Below are positions 9,371 through 17,722 of a stretch of 64,000 nt of DNA, in pieces. The position numbers and the translations under genes were made by a program. Each line of letters starts with the position of its first letter. The stretch's first letter is position 1. A model generated the notes under the pieces. The model was not told the DNA's origin and did not search any database. It was given only the letters and a program-made list of their open reading frames with translations. This stretch comes from Propionimicrobium sp. PCR01-08-3 (GTDB lineage: Bacteria; Actinomycetota; Actinomycetes; Propionibacteriales; Propionibacteriaceae), in assembly GCF_030286045.1 (NCBI RefSeq), contig NZ_CP127390.1:3055482-3119481 (forward strand). The letters are read 5' to 3'.

Positions 9371-11434
9371 ATGTCTAAGATCGTGCCTGCAGGACTTGAG
9401 CGGCGGGTCAAACATAAACTTGCGAAGGGCAGAAGCGCCCTGGCGAACTATCTAGTTTCTGGCAGCGTTAGGGGTTTTCAAGTAAAGCATTGCGCTGACT
9501 TCTCCAACTTCGTCTTTCGTCAGGGAGGTCGACAAGATTCCGGCTTTCCAGATAGGTGGCGCGTAGACGACCAGTTCATTATCGACGAGCCGGCTAGACT
9601 CGCGGTCGTTATCCACTGCTTTTACGAGGACCTTCTACCGGAGCTCTTTTCTTGCTTGCATAACATACCGATCGATTTTGATCTATTCCTCACAAATGCC
9701 TCGGGCAAACAGATTGAGATACCAACTGATCTTGAGAGGATGGGGCATGCCGTGGTCGTGGATGTGGAGAATCGCGGCCGCGATATCTTCCCGCTGGTTC
9801 AGTTAGTCAACTCAGGGGCTTTGGATCCCTATGAACTCGTCCTTAAGATGCACACGAAGAAGAGCCCGTGGCGGGAAGCGCACACTGAGCTTGCCGGAAG
9901 CGGGGCCACTTGGAACGACCAGTTCCTTGATGGCCTAGTGGGTACTGCGCAGCGGCCGATCGACATACTGAATGCCTTCGCAGCTGATTCTTCCATTGGT
10001 CTCGTTACCGCTGATGAGAGCATCGTGGGTTCCGAGTTCTGGGGTGGAGACCAGCGCATATCCGAGGAGTTGCTCAGACGGTTAGAGATGTCATTGGACC
10101 ATGACCGCCTGCGGTTCGCCTCGGGCTCAATGTATTGGATTCGCGGGTTTCTATTGCAGGGCCTTCGGGCAATGAATTTGCAGCGCGCTGATTTCGATGA
10201 GGAATCAGGGCAAGTTGATGGCACGACTGCTCACGCTTTGGAGCGGATTATAGGTATCCTGACCGAGGAGGCAGGGCTGTCTTTGGCCGAGATTAGCGAC
10301 CTGGCAGTACTTTCAGTCGATTCGTCCTATGATACAGAAGGTTATCTCCGTTTCGGGCGCGAAGCGCCACGATCTGCTCGTGCCCAGATTGTCCCATTTT
10401 ATCTTCCGCAGTTTCATGATTCCCCACAGAACAACCGTTGGTGGGGTGACGGATTTACGGAATGGACGAATGTGACGAGTGCGATACCCGGATATCGCGG
10501 TCATTATCAGCCGAAGATTCCGACGGACCTTGGCTTCTATGATCTCGCTCTTGACTCTGTTCGCCAGAAGCAGGCCGATCTGGCGAAGGCGCACGGGATT
10601 GCCGGGTTTATGTACTACTACTACTGGTTCTCAGGCGAAAGATTGCTTAACCTTCCCATCGAGAAGATGCGTGCTTCTGATGTCGATATGCCGTATTCGA
10701 TCATGTGGGCCAATGAGAATTGGACTCGACGCTGGGACGGACGATCGCAAGATATTTTGATCGGCCAAGATTATTCTAGGATCCCTGCCGAGGATTTTAT
10801 TGACGATATCATGGAGTTCTTATCGGATCCCCGTTATATGAGGGTCGATGGCAAGGCACTGATCTCTGTCTACCGTCCGGGACAGATGAAGAACTTTCCC
10901 GATGTGGTTTCTACATGGCGGAAGCGAGCTCGCGAGGCAGGAGTAGGCGAGCTATTTGTCCTTGCAGTTGCGGTTGCCGACGAATTCGATGGAGTAGGCG
11001 CGGACGTGACGTCTCTGGGGCTCGACGGGACCCTGCAATTCCCCCCGCACAATCTCCCATGGGTCGCAGGTCCTGCCACTGATGTGGGGCTCGATCAAAG
11101 GTGGAGAGGCAACTTCATGAGCTATCCAGCCACGGTCGATGCATCCTTGGCAATGACGGGAGAGTTGTCCAATCAGAACTACCCTGGTGCGATGGTGACA
11201 TTCGACAATACCGCACGCCGGCAGTGGAAGGCGGACACCTGGTACGGGTCCAATCCCTACACCTTCCACCGTTGGGTGATGGGCTTGATTTCTGCAGTGC
11301 TGCCTCGTGAGCCCAAAGACCGGCTGGTATTCATCAATGCCTGGAATGAATGGGCAGAAGGAGCGATTCTGGAGCCCACTACCCGATTCGGAAGGACCTA
11401 CTTACTCGCAATCAGAGATGCAGTCTGGTGTTGA
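9371..11434 (+). CDS. Two-domain glycan synthesis protein: RgpF-like domain plus WbsX-like domain
   Basis: A 687-residue protein. The N-terminal half (about residues 60-315) is an RgpF-type domain with ENRGRDIFPLVQLV and KMHTKKSPW. The C-terminal part (about 340-687) matches the WbsX-like family: PFYLPQFH, WWGDGFTEW, MWANENWTRRWDG and NAWNEWAEG. Both occur in O-antigen and rhamnan loci and are believed to act in polymer assembly (established context, precise reaction unknown). A GTG at 9356 is in frame, but ATG at 9371 is chosen because AAGGAA precedes it at proper spacing. It closes the AT-richer operon that starts at wzm. Confidence 0.85.
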   Translation: MSKIVPAGLERRVKHKLAKGRSALANYLVSGSVRGFQVKHCADFSNFVFRQGGRQDSGFPDRWRVDDQFIIDEPARLAVVIHCFYEDLLPELFSCLHNIPIDFDLFLTNASGKQIEIPTDLERMGHAVVVDVENRGRDIFPLVQLVNSGALDPYELVLKMHTKKSPWREAHTELAGSGATWNDQFLDGLVGTAQRPIDILNAFAADSSIGLVTADESIVGSEFWGGDQRISEELLRRLEMSLDHDRLRFASGSMYWIRGFLLQGLRAMNLQRADFDEESGQVDGTTAHALERIIGILTEEAGLSLAEISDLAVLSVDSSYDTEGYLRFGREAPRSARAQIVPFYLPQFHDSPQNNRWWGDGFTEWTNVTSAIPGYRGHYQPKIPTDLGFYDLALDSVRQKQADLAKAHGIAGFMYYYYWFSGERLLNLPIEKMRASDVDMPYSIMWANENWTRRWDGRSQDILIGQDYSRIPAEDFIDDIMEFLSDPRYMRVDGKALISVYRPGQMKNFPDVVSTWRKRAREAGVGELFVLAVAVADEFDGVGADVTSLGLDGTLQFPPHNLPWVAGPATDVGLDQRWRGNFMSYPATVDASLAMTGELSNQNYPGAMVTFDNTARRQWKADTWYGSNPYTFHRWVMGLISAVLPREPKDRLVFINAWNEWAEGAILEPTTRFGRTYLLAIRDAVWC

Positions 11435-11466
11435 GGTCGCGTGGAGAGGCGCGGGCCTAACCTGAC

Positions 11467-12327
11467 ATGATGCAGAGCAAACCCGGGTTACGCATCGTGA
11501 CCGTAGCGTTCAATCCTGGCCCGGAGCTGGCCAGGATGGTCGCCTCGCTTTCTGCGGCTTGCTCCCATCCCTATGAGCTGGTCATCGTCGACAACGGCAC
11601 CGAAACCGAAGTCGTCGACGAGGTGGCAGCCGCGTCCGGGGCAGAAGTTGTGCGTCCGGGAGCAAACTTGGGTTACGGAACTGCCGCCAACCTGGGCGCC
11701 CGGGGGGCCGAGGCCGAGTGGATACTGGTCGTCAACCCGGACGTCCGATTCGGCGAGCATTCCATCGACGCACTGGTCGAGGTTGCCGGCACCTGGCCCC
11801 AGGGTGGAGCCTTCGGCCCGCTGATTCACACACCGGAAGGTCTCGTTTACCCATCGGCCCGGCACTTTCCGAGGCTCGTCTCAGGCATCGGGCACGCTCT
11901 GCTCGGCGGCATCTGGCCGGCCAACCCGTTCACTCAGGCCTACCGGCGAAACTCCTCGGTGGCGAGCGCCCACCCAGTCGATTGGCTCTCGGGGTCATGT
12001 CTGCTGTTGCGGCGGGCCGCATTCGAGCAGATCGGCGGCTTCGACGAGTCGTATTTCATGTTCTTCGAGGACACCCAGCTGGGCGACGACCTGGCCAGGG
12101 CGGGCTGGCAGAGCGTCTTCATTCCGGACGCACAGATCGTCCATGACCAGGGGAAAAGCTGGAAACAGCAGCCCGAAGCCATGCTGCGGGCCCACCATCG
12201 TTCGGCGATGCATTACCTGAACGGCATCTATGACGCCTGGTACCAGTGGCCGCTGCGGGCGCTGCTGTGGCTCGGGCTGAAGGCCCGTGAAGAGCTGCAG
12301 GTCTTCGTCGCGCGCAGGCAAGGCTGA
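11467..12327 (+). CDS. wbbL: GT2 rhamnosyltransferase (WbbL-like)
   Basis: A 286-residue family 2 glycosyltransferase. It shows VIVDNGTE near the N-terminus, GANLGYGTAANLG, the NPDV metal-binding region and FDESYFMFFEDTQLGDDLARAGW, closely resembling actinobacterial WbbL. WbbL adds L-rhamnose from dTDP-rhamnose to GlcNAc-diphosphodecaprenol to start the wall linker (established in mycobacteria). No membrane helix is evident, so it acts at the cytoplasmic face. It follows the export operon by 32 bases and returns to the higher GC of the chromosome. Rhamnosyltransferase function is likely; the exact acceptor is inferred. Confidence 0.8.
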   Translation: MMQSKPGLRIVTVAFNPGPELARMVASLSAACSHPYELVIVDNGTETEVVDEVAAASGAEVVRPGANLGYGTAANLGARGAEAEWILVVNPDVRFGEHSIDALVEVAGTWPQGGAFGPLIHTPEGLVYPSARHFPRLVSGIGHALLGGIWPANPFTQAYRRNSSVASAHPVDWLSGSCLLLRRAAFEQIGGFDESYFMFFEDTQLGDDLARAGWQSVFIPDAQIVHDQGKSWKQQPEAMLRAHHRSAMHYLNGIYDAWYQWPLRALLWLGLKAREELQVFVARRQG

Positions 12328-12446
12328 GACGACATGCAGCAAAATCTGGTGACCACCGGACGCGCGAGGCTCGCCATGGCCAGGGCCAACGGTGGTGTCA
12401 CGGTGGGCGCGTGGCGGCGTCCACCTAACAGTGTGAGGGGTATGCG

Positions 12447-13343
12447 ATGACCAAGATCGTGGCGGTCGTCGTCACCTATCGCGCCGGTGAGGGCCTGCGT
12501 GGGTTGCTGACCGAGCTCAACCGGCAGTGCGACCTGGTGATCGTCGTCGACAACGGTTCGGGCACCGATGCGCTGACCATGGTCAGGTTCGCCTGCGAAG
12601 GAACTGGGTCGCGGCTGATCGCTCTCGAAGAGAACCTGGGCATCGCGGCGGCGCAGAACCGTGGCATCGCGATGGCCCGGCAACTCGGCGCCAGCCATGT
12701 GTTGTTGAGTGACCATGACTCGCTGCCGGACGACGGCATGGTCGCCAAGCTACTCGCGGCCATCGAGCAGGATCCCCGCATCGCGGCCGCCGGGCCGTTG
12801 GCCGCCGAAGACCGCGAAGGCGGCGACCAGCTGGTCTACATGGCACGCACATGGAGCCCGAAGCGGGCCACTGCCGAAGAACTCAGCCGGCCACAGTTGG
12901 ATGTGGCGTTCTTGATCGCCTCCGGGTGCCTGATCACGATCTCGGCGCTCGATGAGATCGGCGGCATGAACGAGCCGATGTTCATCGACCACGTCGATCT
13001 CGAATGGGGGCTGCGGGCTCGCCGCGCAGGCTACCGGCTGGTGGCGGTGCCCAGCGCCCATCTGCATCACTCCCTGGGAGACGAGGTAGTGCAGCTGCCC
13101 AGGCGTGCGCAGCCCATTCATGTACACGCCCCGTTCCGCAACTACTACCTGGCGCGCAACACGATCTACCTGATCAAGACCAACCTGATGCCCTGGCGCT
13201 GGCGCGTCCGGTACTGCTATTGGCTGGCGAAATACGTCGCCTTCAATTCGCTGCTGGTCGACCGGCTGCCCGAGCGCCGCCGCATGCTGTGGCGAGGCAT
13301 TCGTGACGGCATCCGCGGACGCATGGGTCGCCTCGCCGACTGA
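12447..13343 (+). CDS. GT2 rhamnosyltransferase-like enzyme
   Basis: A 298-residue family 2 glycosyltransferase with VVVTYRAGEGL, IVVDNGSG, EENLGIAAAQNRGI, SDHDSLPD as the DxD-like nucleotide-sugar site, and MFIDHVDLEWGLRARRAGY. This pattern fits the RfbF-type rhamnosyltransferases. The ATG at 12447 is preceded by GAGGGG. It lies 119 bases behind the WbbL-like gene in the same direction and probably uses the same dTDP-rhamnose pool. Acceptor and linkage cannot be told from sequence. Confidence 0.8.
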   Translation: MTKIVAVVVTYRAGEGLRGLLTELNRQCDLVIVVDNGSGTDALTMVRFACEGTGSRLIALEENLGIAAAQNRGIAMARQLGASHVLLSDHDSLPDDGMVAKLLAAIEQDPRIAAAGPLAAEDREGGDQLVYMARTWSPKRATAEELSRPQLDVAFLIASGCLITISALDEIGGMNEPMFIDHVDLEWGLRARRAGYRLVAVPSAHLHHSLGDEVVQLPRRAQPIHVHAPFRNYYLARNTIYLIKTNLMPWRWRVRYCYWLAKYVAFNSLLVDRLPERRRMLWRGIRDGIRGRMGRLAD

Positions 13344-13472
13344 CCTGCTGCTGCGGGCGCGTCGAATTGTGTTTTTACTGTCAATGAACCGAGAATTCTT
13401 TGAGAACCTTCGGTGCACCATGGCGCCGAGACGGTGACGGGCGTTTCGTGACCCCAGAAGGGAAGACACCTC

Positions 13473-15131
13473 GTGCATAAGTTCAAGGTTTCACGTGCTG
13501 TTTCGATGGCGGTTGTCGGCGCACTGGTGGCCGGCGGCGCTCTGTACGCCGGCTCGCCGGCGGTCGCGGACGAAGCCGGAACTGCCATCGAACCGGTCGA
13601 GATCGCGCTCACCGATTCGTCCGCGAGTCTGACGGCGGACGCTCGTGAAGGTGCGGCGGACGCCGATGAGACCGACCTGGCAACCGGCACGACCGTCGAC
13701 GGGTCCGCCGTCATCACCGATCAGATCGACCTCGGCCAGTTCACGGTGTCAGCTTTGACCTGGAACGCCGAAGACAGCCTCGATGACGCGAACGCAGCGT
13801 TCATCCGGGTGCTCGAAGCCTCGGGCTGGAGCGATTGGTCGAGTGTCAGCGCCGATCCTCAGCAGTCGGGCAACGCCGGTGGTAGTGATCCGTTCATCTC
13901 CGGGGTGGCCACCGCCGTCCAGGTGCAGATCACCGGCGAGGCCGACTCACTGCCGGCCGATCTGAAGCTGGTCGTCGCCGAACAGGGCGATGGATCGCTG
14001 TCGAGCCGGGTCGGGCCGCAGGCGAACACCCAGTCCGGCACCACGGACGAGGGACGCGAGGGTATCGCCCGCGGTATCCGTCCCCGCAGTGCGTGGGACG
14101 GCAATTCACCGGCTCCCACCTGGGGCGATGAGCAAGCCAAGCTGAAGGCTGCCATCGTCCATCACACGGCCGGCACGAACAACTATGCGCAGGGCGATGT
14201 GCCCGGCATCATCGCGGGCATCTACTACTACCACGCGATCACCTTGGGTTGGGGAGACATCGGCTACAACTTCTTGGTCGACAAGTACGGCGGCATGTGG
14301 GAGGGACGCGAGGGTTCGCTCGATGTCGCCGCGAGCTCGATGATCGTCGGAGGACATGCCTACGGCTCGAACACCGGCACCCTGGGCGTCTCCGCGCTCG
14401 GCACCTACACCAGCACCGCACCCACTCAGGCGATGCTGAATGCGTTCAAGACGGTGATCGAGTATCGCTTCGATCTGGCCGGTTTGGACGCCCGCGACGC
14501 CTCAGGGTTCACCAGCCAGGGCGGTGCGGCACTGTCTCGCATCTTCGGGCACCGCGATGTCTATCCGACCGATTGCCCGGGAAACCAGATCTATTCGCAG
14601 CTTTCCAGCCTTGTTCAGCAGGTCGGGGCGCCCAGCGACTGGTCGGGTAGCTGGGAGCAGAAGAACGGAAACTGGTATTACCGGTACTCCGACGGCTCGC
14701 TGGCCACCGGATGGTTGAGCACCGGGGGCTCGTGGTACTACTTGCGCTCCGATGGCGTGATGCTCACCGGCTGGGTGAACGATCGCGGCACCTGGTACTA
14801 CCTGGACGCGAGTGGCGCTATGGCGTCCGGCTGGGTGAAGCTCGACAGTTCGTGGTACTACCTGGCGTCCAGTGGTGCGATGACCACCGGTTGGCTGAGC
14901 ACCGGCGGCTCCTGGTACTACCTGGCCCCTGATGGTGCCATGGCCACCGGCTGGCAGAAGCTCGGCGCCACGTGGTATTACCTCGACGCGAGTGGAGCCA
15001 TGAGGACCGGCTGGCTGCAGCTCGGCAATACGTGGTACTACCTGCGTTCCGATGGCTCGATGGCCACAGGGTGGGTCAGTGTCGGCGGCACCTGGTACTA
15101 CCTGGACGCAAGCGGAGCCTGGGTTCAGTAG
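13473..15131 (+). CDS. Secreted N-acetylmuramoyl-L-alanine amidase (PGRP fold) with wall-binding repeats
   Basis: A 552-residue exported peptidoglycan amidase. The N-terminus (VHKFKVSRAV, then a hydrophobic stretch and an AGSPAVADEA cleavage region) is a signal peptide. Residues about 25-195 are an acidic linker or beta domain. About 200-385 is an amidase_2/PGRP domain with VHHTAG, GDIGYNFLVD, GGHAYGSNTGT and FGHRDVYPTDCPG, which keeps the zinc-binding His and Cys positions. From about residue 393 eight aromatic repeats of the WYYL-SDG-TGW type follow. It lies behind the glycan genes, so the repeats may bind the locally made polymer (inference). GTG at 13473 follows GAAGGGAAG. Confidence 0.92.
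   Translation: MHKFKVSRAVSMAVVGALVAGGALYAGSPAVADEAGTAIEPVEIALTDSSASLTADAREGAADADETDLATGTTVDGSAVITDQIDLGQFTVSALTWNAEDSLDDANAAFIRVLEASGWSDWSSVSADPQQSGNAGGSDPFISGVATAVQVQITGEADSLPADLKLVVAEQGDGSLSSRVGPQANTQSGTTDEGREGIARGIRPRSAWDGNSPAPTWGDEQAKLKAAIVHHTAGTNNYAQGDVPGIIAGIYYYHAITLGWGDIGYNFLVDKYGGMWEGREGSLDVAASSMIVGGHAYGSNTGTLGVSALGTYTSTAPTQAMLNAFKTVIEYRFDLAGLDARDASGFTSQGGAALSRIFGHRDVYPTDCPGNQIYSQLSSLVQQVGAPSDWSGSWEQKNGNWYYRYSDGSLATGWLSTGGSWYYLRSDGVMLTGWVNDRGTWYYLDASGAMASGWVKLDSSWYYLASSGAMTTGWLSTGGSWYYLAPDGAMATGWQKLGATWYYLDASGAMRTGWLQLGNTWYYLRSDGSMATGWVSVGGTWYYLDASGAWVQ
14650..15128 (+). repeat. Eight tandem wall-binding repeats inside the amidase gene
   Basis: Eight copies of a unit of about 60 bases encode the pattern G-x-WYY-x-x-S/D-G-x-M-x-TGW. 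They are coding repeats of the choline/glucan-binding type (aromatic repeats), not a CRISPR array: there are no unique spacers and the frame is kept throughout. Confidence 0.9.
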
Positions 15132-15165
15132 CGCTACTTGGGACGATCCGATGTCTAGAGCTCTC

Positions 15166-15195
15166 TTGCCTTAAACTGCAAGTGTGCACTAGACT
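15166..15195 (+). promoter_or_regulatory. Promoter of the hicAB-like pair (leaderless)
   Basis: TTGCCT at 15166-15171 and TAGACT at 15190-15195 are separated by 18 bases. The GTG start of the toxin gene begins 9 bases after the -10, where transcription should start, and no Shine-Dalgarno sequence is present. This supports a leaderless mRNA. Confidence 0.5.
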
Positions 15196-15203
15196 ATCCC
15201 TGT

Positions 15204-15416
15204 GTGAAGCGAAGAGCTGTGCTCAAGAAAATCCAGGCGGCGGCTAAAGCTGCGGGCCTGGAGTACAGGATTGTTGAGCTGACGCGACACACGGCTGTCA
15301 TAGTCGGGTCGACAAGCCGAACTCTTGGACGGCATGCCGAGGTGGATGAGGTGACTGCTGGGAAATTCTTCGATCAGTTTGCGGAGGAGTTTGGTGGAAA
15401 AGGATGGTGGCGATGA
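15204..15416 (+). CDS. hicA: HicA-like toxin
   Basis: A 70-residue basic protein starting MKRRAVLKKIQAAAKAAGL. The RHTAVIVGSTSRTLGRHAEVD section resembles the HicA mRNA-interferase fold, with a histidine at the usual catalytic place (RHTAVI) and a small double-stranded-RNA-binding-like body. Such toxins cleave mRNA when the antitoxin is lost (established family). GTG at 15204 is accepted because a promoter -10 sits just upstream. Its stop overlaps the antitoxin ATG (ATGA), the usual arrangement of hicAB. The family match is by recognition of pattern and partner, so it is fairly but not fully secure. Confidence 0.68.
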   Translation: MKRRAVLKKIQAAAKAAGLEYRIVELTRHTAVIVGSTSRTLGRHAEVDEVTAGKFFDQFAEEFGGKGWWR

Positions 15417-15793
15417 GTCGCAAGACATTTGTGGTTACCGCTGAGCGTGGGCGGGGACCCTGGTGGGTCACCGAGTGTGCGGAAGCCGGCAGCGTGTCGC
15501 AAGTCCGCCGTCTCGATCAGGCAGCGGACGATATGCGTGAAGCTATCGCTTATCAGATGGGCCTTGGTGAGGACACTTTCGATATTGATGTGCATCCTGT
15601 TTTGCCGCATGAGTTCACCTCCGCAGCGGAAGAGGCCGAACGGCTGCGCAAAGATGTGGCCCGAAAACAGCGGGAAGCGGCTGAGGCCTCCCGGGCAGCT
15701 GCTCGAGCACTGCAACACGCCGGGCTGACATTGCGTGACATTGGAACGGTCATGGGAGTCTCACATCAACGTGCCGCACAGCTGGTGGCCTGA
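15413..15793 (+). CDS. hicB: HicB-like antitoxin with C-terminal helix-turn-helix
   Basis: A 126-residue protein. Residues 1 to about 60 (FVVTAERGRGPWWVTECAE and the DQAADDMREAI helix) resemble the degenerate RNase H-like HicB fold. A charged coiled coil follows (about 65-100), and the end (LTLRDIGTVMGVSHQRAAQL) is a helix-turn-helix that should bind the promoter and give autoregulation (inference). It overlaps the toxin gene by four bases. Some HicB proteins end in a ribbon-helix-helix; here a HTH is seen instead. Nothing further follows for 119 bases, then the convergent plsC gene. Confidence 0.7.
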   Translation: MSRKTFVVTAERGRGPWWVTECAEAGSVSQVRRLDQAADDMREAIAYQMGLGEDTFDIDVHPVLPHEFTSAAEEAERLRKDVARKQREAAEASRAAARALQHAGLTLRDIGTVMGVSHQRAAQLVA

Positions 15794-15912
15794 CGAGCCA
15801 TAGACAAGCTACCAACCTAAACTGGTGAACCTGCTAGCCGAGGCGTAAACCTAGGCGATTTACGTTACCTCCAGCGGGAGAGTCACGCTACCTCCAGCAG
15901 CGACTGCAGCGG

Positions 15913-16668
15913 CTACTTGTCGTCCTTCTTGGGCTTCTTCGGTGCCTCGATCGCGGCGATGTGAGCCAGCTCGTTTTGGGTGGGCATCGAGTAGGCGGTC
16001 GCGGTGGAGTCATGCATTTCGATGACCTTGCGGCGCATCCGCTCGTTGAACTCGTGGGCGATCTCACCGGGACGCGGGCGCATCGGCAGACCGAAGACCA
16101 CATGCACGTCCGGACGCCCGGGATTCCAGCGCTTCTGCCGGGCTGGCCAGGCGGCGTAGGAGCCGACGATCGCGGCGGGCAGCACCTGGCAGTTGAACGA
16201 GATCGCGAGCGCCGCCACACCGGGGGTGAACGGCCCCATCCCGCCGGTGCGTGAGCGGGTGCCCTCGGGAAAGATGAACAGCGGCACACCATCGCTGAGC
16301 AGCTGCTTCGACATGCCGCGGTGATCTCTGGTGGCGCCACGGTTCACCGGATAGGCATTCATGAACAGCTCGATCGCCAGCGCGTTCGACCGTTTGGTGA
16401 AGAACGTGTCGGCCGCAGCACCGGTGGCCAGATGCCTGCTGAGCCTGGCCGGCAGCGCCCCCATGATCAACGGCGCATCGAAGTGCGAGGAGTGATTGGC
16501 GATGGCGATGAAGGGCTCTTCCACTCCCTCAAGGTTCTCCTCGCCGTGCACGTGGACGTTGAGAATGCCCCACACGGCAGGCTTCATCAACAGCTGCTGA
16601 GCGGCGGTGCTCGCCGTGACCGACAGCGGATTCTTGAAACGCCTCTTGTTGTCGCCGAGCTTAGCCAT
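15913..16668 (-). CDS. plsC: 1-acylglycerol-3-phosphate acyltransferase (PlsC family)
   Basis: A 251-residue membrane-associated acyltransferase. The catalytic HX4D motif appears as NHSSHFD near residue 57 and the substrate motif as FPEGTRS near residue 118. It acylates lysophosphatidic acid or a related lysophospholipid at the cytoplasmic face. ATG at 16668 is preferred over the upstream in-frame start because AGGAGG lies right before it. Its start overlaps the end of the SDR gene by eight bases, so the two are coupled. The C-terminus is lysine-rich. Confidence 0.88.
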   Translation of the reverse strand: MAKLGDNKRRFKNPLSVTASTAAQQLLMKPAVWGILNVHVHGEENLEGVEEPFIAIANHSSHFDAPLIMGALPARLSRHLATGAAADTFFTKRSNALAIELFMNAYPVNRGATRDHRGMSKQLLSDGVPLFIFPEGTRSRTGGMGPFTPGVAALAISFNCQVLPAAIVGSYAAWPARQKRWNPGRPDVHVVFGLPMRPRPGEIAHEFNERMRRKVIEMHDSTATAYSMPTQNELAHIAAIEAPKKPKKDDK

Positions 16669-17437
16669 CAGACCTCCTCGACTTCGTGATCTTGCGGGAG
16701 ATGGCGCGTGACAGCCCCTTGGGCGCATGGTCCAAGAACCAGACCGCGACGCGCCATTTGCGGGTGGGAATGGCTACCGGTTTGCCGGCGGCGGCTGCGT
16801 CCAAAGCGGTTTTGGCTACGACAGAACCGTCGACCCAGGCCCAGCCCGGCAGCTTCGGACGCGCCACCCCGGCGCGCTCGTGCAGCTCAGTTTTGACCCA
16901 GCTCGGGCACACCGCGGTGGCCTGCACGCCGGTGCCCGACAATTCGAGCGCGAGCGCCTGGGTATAGGTGAGTACCCAGCGCTTGATGGCCGAGTAGTTG
17001 CCCTTGACGATCCACGCCGACACCGACGACACGTTGATGATCATGCCCTGTCCCCGCGCTTTCATCGATCTGCCGGCCGCACCGGACAAGATCAGCACCG
17101 CGGTGCACATGACATCCATCGCACGTTCTTGGGTGGCGACATCCTCATCGAGCAACGACGCGTTCAGCCCGAATCCGGCATTGTTCACCAGGACATCGAC
17201 CGGACGATCGGTCTCGCTCAAGCGAGCGATGACAGGGTCGAGATCGCTTCGGACAGCAAGATCGGCGTGCAAGGTCTCGACCTCACATCCGAAACGCGTA
17301 CGCAAGTCAGAGGCAGTTTGATCAAGCCGGGACTGGTCGCGCGCCACCAACACGAGGTCGTAGCCGCGCTCGGCGAGCTCGGTCGCGAAGGCTCGTCCTA
17401 TGCCCGAGGTGCCCCCCGTGACCAATGCTGTCGCCAT
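16661..17437 (-). CDS. Short-chain dehydrogenase/reductase
   Basis: A 258-residue SDR. The NAD(P)-binding TGGTSGIGRAFA motif is at the N-terminus, NNAGFGLNA in the middle, and the catalytic YSAIK follows SSVSAW. The last 40 residues are basic. Close relatives are called SDR family reductases of unknown substrate; coupling to plsC suggests a lipid-related substrate (inference). A TTG at 17446 is in frame, but ATG at 17437 with GGAG just upstream is preferred, though the spacing of three bases is short. Confidence 0.85.
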   Translation of the reverse strand: MATALVTGGTSGIGRAFATELAERGYDLVLVARDQSRLDQTASDLRTRFGCEVETLHADLAVRSDLDPVIARLSETDRPVDVLVNNAGFGLNASLLDEDVATQERAMDVMCTAVLILSGAAGRSMKARGQGMIINVSSVSAWIVKGNYSAIKRWVLTYTQALALELSGTGVQATAVCPSWVKTELHERAGVARPKLPGWAWVDGSVVAKTALDAAAAGKPVAIPTRKWRVAVWFLDHAPKGLSRAISRKITKSRRSDG

Positions 17438-17722
17438 GTTCTCCAATCTAGCGGGATGCGTCGTTCAACAGAACATGGCCGTTGCCATGCTCGAAGCAGG
17501 TCAGCCGATCATAATCCCGAAACCGTGTCCTGTTCGCGATGAGATACTCGCGATGTGACTACACAGCGTGTCCCGATCATCGGGGCGTGCCATGGGCGCT
17601 CCGGAGACCGCCTCACCGTCAATCTTCCGGAGCACCCAATGAGTCTTGGCCCACCACGTCGGGCATGACCATCAGTGTGTGTGATGGAGCCGATGTGTGG
17701 CGGCCTTATCAGAGCGGGCAGG

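Noticed and set aside
14650-15128. CRISPR-like tandem repeats
   Set aside because: They are in frame in the amidase gene, without unique spacers, and encode known aromatic repeats.
17447-17722. Fragments of open frames between the SDR and ackA genes
   Set aside because: They are continuations of shadows on the opposite strand with no homology.
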